A DNA stretch of 64,000 nucleotides from Aggregatilineales bacterium. GTDB lineage: Bacteria; Chloroflexota; Anaerolineae; Aggregatilineales; Phototrophicaceae. Under the pieces are notes generated by a model. The model was not told where the DNA came from, made no database searches, and worked only from the letters and a program-made list of their open reading frames with translations. The DNA lies in NCBI GenBank assembly GCA_030834905.1, contig JAUQWZ010000011.1:62001-126000 (forward strand). Reading direction: 5' to 3'. Position numbers and translations under genes: made by a program. Each line of letters starts with the position of its first letter. The first letter of the stretch is position 1. Positions 59,821 to 64,000 of this stretch are shown piece by piece.

Positions 59821-59842
59821 GCTGACGGCGATCACCGATTTA

Positions 59843-59892
59843 TTCCCAGGCAAAATGTCGTGAGTTCGAGTCTCATAACCCGCTTCCCTCAA
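59843..59892 (+). repeat. attR-type direct repeat (displaced tRNA-Gly 3' half)
   Basis: It has 49 of 50 bases in common with 34298-34347. It begins in the anticodon loop and includes variable loop, T-arm and the 3' acceptor strand, but no 5' half, so it is not a functional tRNA. Confidence 0.92.
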
Positions 59893-59917
59893 AACGACCT
59901 CTTTAGGTCGTTTTTTT
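59892..59917 (+). terminator. Terminator after the displaced tRNA 3' end
   Basis: AAACGACCT (59892-59900) pairs with AGGTCGTTT (59905-59913) around CTTT, followed by T residues up to 59917. It was probably the original terminator of the tRNA gene before the island inserted. Confidence 0.88.
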
Positions 59918-60056
59918 ATGCCGCGTTCGATTTTCGGTACACTCCACTGTGGCGCAAATGGCGTGCGCCAGGCGAACGCCAACAAGACCATTCGCGGTCT
60001 TTACTTTCAAATGTCTGCTTGTCACTTTTGTCTTTTCCTGGAAACAGAGGTCGATC

Positions 60057-61085
60057 ATGGAATACAGATTACTGGGCGGCTCCGGCTTAAAAGTCCCCGT
60101 CCTCAGCTTCGGCACAGGCACTTTCGGCGGGCAGGGTGATTTCTTTGGCGCATGGGGGAACACCGGCGCAGCCGAGGCAGCCCGGCTGGTCGATCTGTGC
60201 CTGGAAGCGGGCGTCACCCTGTTCGACACCGCCGACGTGTACTCAAAAGGGTTATCTGAAGAAATTCTCGGCAAAGCCATCGGCTCGCGGCGCGATAAAG
60301 TTCTCATTTCCACCAAAGCGACCTTCAAAATGAGCGACGACCCGAACGACATCGGTTCCTCGCGCTTTCATCTGCTCCGTTCCTGTGAAGCCAGCCTGCG
60401 CCGCCTGAACACCGACTATATCGACATCTATACCATGCACGGGTTCGATGCCCAGACGCCGGTCGAGGAAACGCTGCGGGCGCTCGACCAGTTAGTGCAA
60501 AGCGGCAAGGTACGCTATATCGCCTGCTCCAACTTCTCCGGGTGGCATCTGATGAAATCGCTGGCGATCTCCGAGAAATATGGTTGGTCGCGCTACGTCG
60601 CCCATCAGGCATATTACTCGCTGGTGGGGCGCGAATACGAGTGGGAACTGATGCCGCTGGCGCTCGATCAGAACGTCGGAACGATTGTCTGGAGTCCGCT
60701 TGCCGCGGGTCGCCTGAGTGGAAAATTCCGCCGCAACCAACCCATTCCGCAGGACAGCCGGATCACCAAAGGCGGCGGCGAAGGTCGCCTGATCCCTGAC
60801 GAACTGCTCTACGGAGTGGTGGACACGCTGGACGCCCTCGCCGAAGAAACCGGCAGGACGGTTCCGCAGGTGGCGCTCAACTGGCTGCTCCAGCGCCCGA
60901 CCGTCTCGTCGGTCATCTTTGGGGCGCGCAATGAAGACCAGTTGAAGCAGAATCTTGGCGCTGCTGGCTGGAACCTGACGCCGGAACAGGTCGCCCGGCT
61001 GGACGCTGCCAGCGAAACCGAATTCATGTATCCCTACTGGCATCAGCGCGGCTTTACCGAGCGCAATCCGCCGCCGGTCGCGTAA
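60057..61085 (+). CDS. Aldo/keto reductase
   Basis: 342 aa, a TIM-barrel NADPH-dependent oxidoreductase. The catalytic tetrad is visible: Asp and Tyr in LFDTADVYSKG, Lys in VLISTKAT, His in IYTMHGFD. The C-terminal cofactor-binding part has VIFGARNEDQLKQNL. It resembles YhdN/AKR11-13-type proteins; the substrate is unknown. The frame runs back to 59949, but the ATG at 60057 with AGAGG upstream gives the family start MEYRLLGGSGLKVPVL. It is the first gene beyond the island. Confidence 0.94.
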   Translation: MEYRLLGGSGLKVPVLSFGTGTFGGQGDFFGAWGNTGAAEAARLVDLCLEAGVTLFDTADVYSKGLSEEILGKAIGSRRDKVLISTKATFKMSDDPNDIGSSRFHLLRSCEASLRRLNTDYIDIYTMHGFDAQTPVEETLRALDQLVQSGKVRYIACSNFSGWHLMKSLAISEKYGWSRYVAHQAYYSLVGREYEWELMPLALDQNVGTIVWSPLAAGRLSGKFRRNQPIPQDSRITKGGGEGRLIPDELLYGVVDTLDALAEETGRTVPQVALNWLLQRPTVSSVIFGARNEDQLKQNLGAAGWNLTPEQVARLDAASETEFMYPYWHQRGFTERNPPPVA

Positions 61086-61281
61086 GCACAGGCAGCACCA
61101 TAGCGGTATGGTCTTGCAGGGGGCAGACCTATGGTCTGTCCTCAGCCTAACGAAAATCCATAAGAGGGCGCAGCGTGCTGCATCCTATACGTCTTCTGTT
61201 TCCCAGGCACTTGCGCCCGGTTTCTGCAGAAACGGAATGGCTGTACAATACAATTGTCAGAATAATCGCGGAGGAAATTTG

Positions 61282-62724
61282 ATGGTGACACGCCACTTGC
61301 CCAACGACCTCACCGCCGAGTTGGATGAGGAGTACGACTGTTTTATCGACCAGTACCCTGCCTACAAGACGACCTCTGCCGTTGATGACCTCCGCGCCCG
61401 CGATTACGCCCGTCTTGACGAACACCAACACGTTTATCTCGATTACACCGGCGGCAGCCTCTATTCAGTCAGTCAGCTTCAAAGCCACATGCGCCTCCTC
61501 AATCAGGGCGTTTATGGCAATCCCCACTCCATCAACCCGTCATCCCTGGCATCAACCGAACTTGACGAATCTGCCCGCGCCTACGTGCTGCGCTATTTCA
61601 ACGCCAACCCGGATGATTATGTGGTTATCTTCACGCCCAACGCCAGCGGCGCGTTGAAACTGCTGGGCGAGTCGTATCCGTTTGCGCCAAACAGCCAGTT
61701 TCTACTCATGTTCGACAATCACAACTCGGTCAACGGCATCCGCGAATTCGCCCTGCGCCGGGGGGCAGCCGTGACCTATGTGCCGGTTGTGCCGCCTGAA
61801 CTGCGCATGGATGCGGCACAGGTGCAGGAATCGCTCGATCAGATCGCGCCCGGCACTGACAGCCTGTTCGCCTTTCCGGCGCAGTCCAATTTCTCCGGCG
61901 TGCAGCACGACCTGGCGTGGATCGCGCGGGCGCAGGCGCAGGGCTGGGATGTGCTGCTGGATGCGGCGGCGTTCGCCCCTACCAACCGGCTTGATTTGAC
62001 GCTGGCGCAGCCGGATTTTATCGCGCTGTCGTTTTACAAGATTTTTGGCTATCCCACCGGCATCGGCGCGCTGATCGCCCGAAAAGACAAGCTGGCAAAA
62101 CTCAAGCGTCCCTGGTTCGCCGGTGGGACGATCACCTTCGCGACAGTTGCCGGTAAGAAGCATTTCCTGCACGCGGGGGTGGCAGCCTTTGAAGATGGCA
62201 CTATCGATTACCTGAACCTGCCCGCTGTCGAAATTGGTCTGAAGCATATCGAGAGCATTGGCATCGACCTGATCCACACGCGCGTCACCTGCCTGACCGG
62301 CTGGCTGCTCGATCAGCTCGCCGGGCTGCGCCATGCCAACGGAGCAGCGGTGGCGCAGATCTACGGTCCGACGACCACCGACATGCGCGGCGGCACCATC
62401 GCCTTCAATTTCTGCGACCCCAGCGGCAGCATCATTGACTATAACCGCGTGGAGAAGCTCGCCGCCGAACACAATATCTCGCTGCGAACGGGCTGCTTCT
62501 GCAACCCCGGCGCAGGTGAGCTGGCACTCGGAGTCACCGAAGAGGAGTTGTGCAGCGCGCTCGAAGATCATCAGACCATGTCGCTGGAAGATCTGATGAT
62601 GGAGATGGATCGTGTTCTGGGCGCGGTGCGAATCTCGGTCGGGATCGTGTCCACCTTCGCCGATGGCTATCGCTTCATCGAATTTGCCCGCGGCTTTGTG
62701 GATCGCAGCCCGGATACGGCATAA
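61282..62724 (+). CDS. Class V aminotransferase fold protein, molybdenum-cofactor-sulfurase-like
   Basis: 480 aa, PLP-dependent. The N-terminus (VYLDYTGGSLYSVSQLQSHM, YGNPHSINPSS) and the PLP-binding Lys in ALSFYKIFGYPTGIGALI match the NifS-like domain of Moco sulfurases and related cysteine desulfurases. RTGCFCNPGAGE has a Cys at the position of the catalytic cysteine loop. The C-terminal MOSC domain of eukaryotic Moco sulfurase is absent. The ATG at 61282 is preceded by GGAGG. Possible roles are cysteine desulfuration or a carbon-sulfur lyase step; no pathway neighbour helps. Confidence 0.85.
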   Translation: MVTRHLPNDLTAELDEEYDCFIDQYPAYKTTSAVDDLRARDYARLDEHQHVYLDYTGGSLYSVSQLQSHMRLLNQGVYGNPHSINPSSLASTELDESARAYVLRYFNANPDDYVVIFTPNASGALKLLGESYPFAPNSQFLLMFDNHNSVNGIREFALRRGAAVTYVPVVPPELRMDAAQVQESLDQIAPGTDSLFAFPAQSNFSGVQHDLAWIARAQAQGWDVLLDAAAFAPTNRLDLTLAQPDFIALSFYKIFGYPTGIGALIARKDKLAKLKRPWFAGGTITFATVAGKKHFLHAGVAAFEDGTIDYLNLPAVEIGLKHIESIGIDLIHTRVTCLTGWLLDQLAGLRHANGAAVAQIYGPTTTDMRGGTIAFNFCDPSGSIIDYNRVEKLAAEHNISLRTGCFCNPGAGELALGVTEEELCSALEDHQTMSLEDLMMEMDRVLGAVRISVGIVSTFADGYRFIEFARGFVDRSPDTA

Positions 62725-62725
62725 C

Positions 62726-63394
62726 CTAGCCGGTGACCAGCGCAATGGTGAGTCCATCGTAGCCTTTGCTGCCAACGGTTTGCAGCGCCACCGCTTCCAG
62801 AAGCGGATCTTCCGCCAGCAGCGCCAGGGCGCGTTGAATGCCCTGCACGTTCGGGTCACTGCTGGTTGGATCGCTCACTGCCCCGCCGCGCACGACGTTG
62901 TCGATGATGATCAGGCTGCCCGGCTTGGTGAGCCGCTTCGCCCATATCAGGTATTCAGGCGTGCTAACCTTATCAGCGTCGATGAACACCAGATCAAACG
63001 GTCCAGCGCTAGTCTCAACCAACTGCGACAGGCTGGTGCTGGCGCGACCCACCCGCACCTCGACCCGTTCCGCCAGCCCTGCCCGCGCGATGTTGGCGCT
63101 GGCGACAGCCGCGTGCGAGGGTGCCAGTTCAAGCGTAATCAGATGCCCCTCCGGCGGCAGTGCCCGCGCCAGCCAGATCGTGCTGTAACCGCCGAGCGTG
63201 CCGATTTCGAGGATTGAGCGAACGCCATGCGCCCGCGCCAGCAGATACAGCAGCTTCCCCTGGCTGGGCGAAACGCTGATCTGCGGCATATTGGCGTCAG
63301 CAGTTGCCTTCAGCGCGGCATCCAGCGCCGCGTCGGATGGCGCGAACAGCCCATCAAAATACTGATCAACCGAAGTCCACAGGTCTTGCGTCAT
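62726..63394 (-). CDS. SAM-dependent O-methyltransferase (family 3, COMT-like)
   Basis: About 222 aa. Motifs SILEIGTLGGYSTIWLAR (SAM binding), VFIDADKVSTPEYL (metal-binding Asp) and IIIDNVVRGG (metal-binding Asp-Asn) are those of cation-dependent catechol or caffeoyl-CoA O-methyltransferases. The reading frame starts at 63496; the ATG at 63394 (MTQDLW) follows GGAGG at five bases. It converges with the aminotransferase gene, one base between stops, and is divergent from rplY. Confidence 0.93.
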   Translation of the reverse strand: MTQDLWTSVDQYFDGLFAPSDAALDAALKATADANMPQISVSPSQGKLLYLLARAHGVRSILEIGTLGGYSTIWLARALPPEGHLITLELAPSHAAVASANIARAGLAERVEVRVGRASTSLSQLVETSAGPFDLVFIDADKVSTPEYLIWAKRLTKPGSLIIIDNVVRGGAVSDPTSSDPNVQGIQRALALLAEDPLLEAVALQTVGSKGYDGLTIALVTG

Positions 63395-63602
63395 CATATC
63401 CTCCATTGTCGCTGCTGTTGGTCGCCAGAAAGCGCGGCGCATAGTATTGAACATACGCAGGATGAGGTCAAGCAGCGAGGCAGCGCCATTCGGCATTGAC
63501 GCCGTTTCTGCCCGCCGCTACAATGCCCTTTCAGTGCAATGGGCTGTTCGCGCAGGGAGTCCACGTCTGCGAACAGCAAGTAGCCTTCAGGAGAACCCAA
63601 AC

Positions 63603-64000
63603 GTGGCTGAAACCTATTCGATTGAAGCGCAGGTTCGTACCGTCTTCGGCAAGAAGTGCGGCGCGCTGCGGCGGCAGGGGCTTGTTCCCGGCGTCGTCTA
63701 CGGACCCAAGATTACCCCTATTCACATCCAGATCCCCGAACGCCCGCTTCAGGTCACGCTGCTGAAGGCTGGCGGCACCAACCTGATCAACCTGAGTGTT
63801 GACGGCAAGACTCACTCGGTGCTGGCGCGTGAAGTGCAGCGTCATGTCATTCGCGGCAATGTCCTGCACATCGATTTCCTGGCGGTGGACATGGCAGCCA
63901 AGATCCGCACCACGGTGCCGCTGCGTTTCGTCAACGAAAGCCCGGCGGTGATCGCGCGGCTCGGCACGCAGGTGACAGGCGCATCCAACGTTGAAATTGA
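63603..64000 (+). CDS. rplY: Large ribosomal subunit protein bL25 (Ctc/TL5 form), partial
   Basis: The 5' part of the gene (132 codons) is inside the window; it runs off the right edge. The start is the GTG at 63603 with AGGAG nine bases upstream. The product begins VAETYSIEAQVRTVFGKK and has ALRRQGLVPGVVYG, the L25 signature, then HIDFLAVDMAAKIRTTVPL, which starts the extra C-terminal domain of the long Ctc/TL5 form. It binds 5S rRNA in the 50S subunit. Confidence 0.93.
   Translation, partial: MAETYSIEAQVRTVFGKKCGALRRQGLVPGVVYGPKITPIHIQIPERPLQVTLLKAGGTNLINLSVDGKTHSVLAREVQRHVIRGNVLHIDFLAVDMAAKIRTTVPLRFVNESPAVIARLGTQVTGASNVEI

Larger units (their letters stand above)
34298..59892. mobile_element. 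Genomic island integrated at tRNA-Gly(CCC)
   Basis: The island is bounded by a 50-bp direct repeat made of the tRNA 3' half (34298-34347 and 59843-59892, 49 of 50 identical). Integration restored the tRNA and pushed the old 3' end and its terminator 25.5 kb away. Inside are transposase remnants, a helicase/methyltransferase pair, a toxin-antitoxin remnant, a RAYT, and a cupredoxin/two-component/RND cluster. No recombinase, conjugation or phage gene is visible, so it appears immobile or is moved in trans. Genes on both sides of it are ordinary chromosomal types. Confidence 0.82.

Noticed and set aside
34348..59842. Prophage or conjugative element
   Set aside because: No capsid, portal, terminase, relaxase or type IV secretion gene is visible.
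59843..59892. Second tRNA gene
   Set aside because: The 5' half is missing; it is the displaced tRNA 3' half.

Overview
The window looks like a chromosomal segment of a Chloroflexota bacterium; the class is not certain. Three things suggest this. There are several very large multi-membrane-span proteins of the DUF2298 ('chlor_Arch_YYY') and TIGR03663 types, families known mainly from Chloroflexota and archaea. The translation genes are GC-rich with a short IF-2. The RND pumps appear to lack an outer-membrane partner, as expected of a one-membrane cell. No rRNA, CRISPR array or phage structural gene was seen.

Layout. (1) 1-8.4 kb, minus strand: the core nusA-rnpM-infB-rbfA-nrnA operon, with a recognisable promoter and leader hairpin before nusA and a strong terminator after nrnA. 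An FHA-receiver-FHA protein and truB follow. (2) 8.4-23.5 kb, minus strand: a block of very large membrane proteins (a glycosyltransferase fused to DUF2298, a stand-alone DUF2298 protein, a GT-C-like protein, and a TIGR03663 glycosyltransferase fused to an NHL propeller) with an ECF sigma/anti-sigma pair inside it. (3) 23.7-28 kb, plus strand: an exported protein of unknown function, then an NDH-2-like flavoprotein and an ECF41 sigma factor, preceded by a perfect match to the ECF41 promoter consensus. (4) 28.1-34.1 kb, minus strand: a surface-glycan cluster (GT-C enzyme, SAM methyltransferase, GT4, AglD/UPF0104-type membrane protein).

(5) 34.3-59.9 kb: a genomic island. An intact tRNA-Gly(CCC) with its own promoter lies at 34267-34339. 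A 50-bp copy of its 3' half (one mismatch) recurs at 59843-59892, followed by a second tRNA-type terminator. This is the footprint of integration into the tRNA gene. The left part carries transposase remains, a PLD-SNF2 helicase (1136 aa), a cut-off VapC with its antitoxin, a RAYT transposase with REP-like hairpins, and a 1790-aa Eco57I/PglX-like adenine methyltransferase whose target-recognition part is AT-rich. Together these look like a restriction/defence locus. The right part carries an exported two-domain cupredoxin, a SCO1 protein, a six-bladed propeller protein, a membrane protein, a NarL-type two-component system and two HME-like RND transporters sharing one very short lipoprotein adaptor. 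This looks like a copper/metal or redox-stress module. No integrase was found.

(6) 60-64 kb: an aldo/keto reductase, a class-V aminotransferase related to molybdenum-cofactor sulfurases, an O-methyltransferase, and the start of the L25 ribosomal protein gene, which runs off the window.
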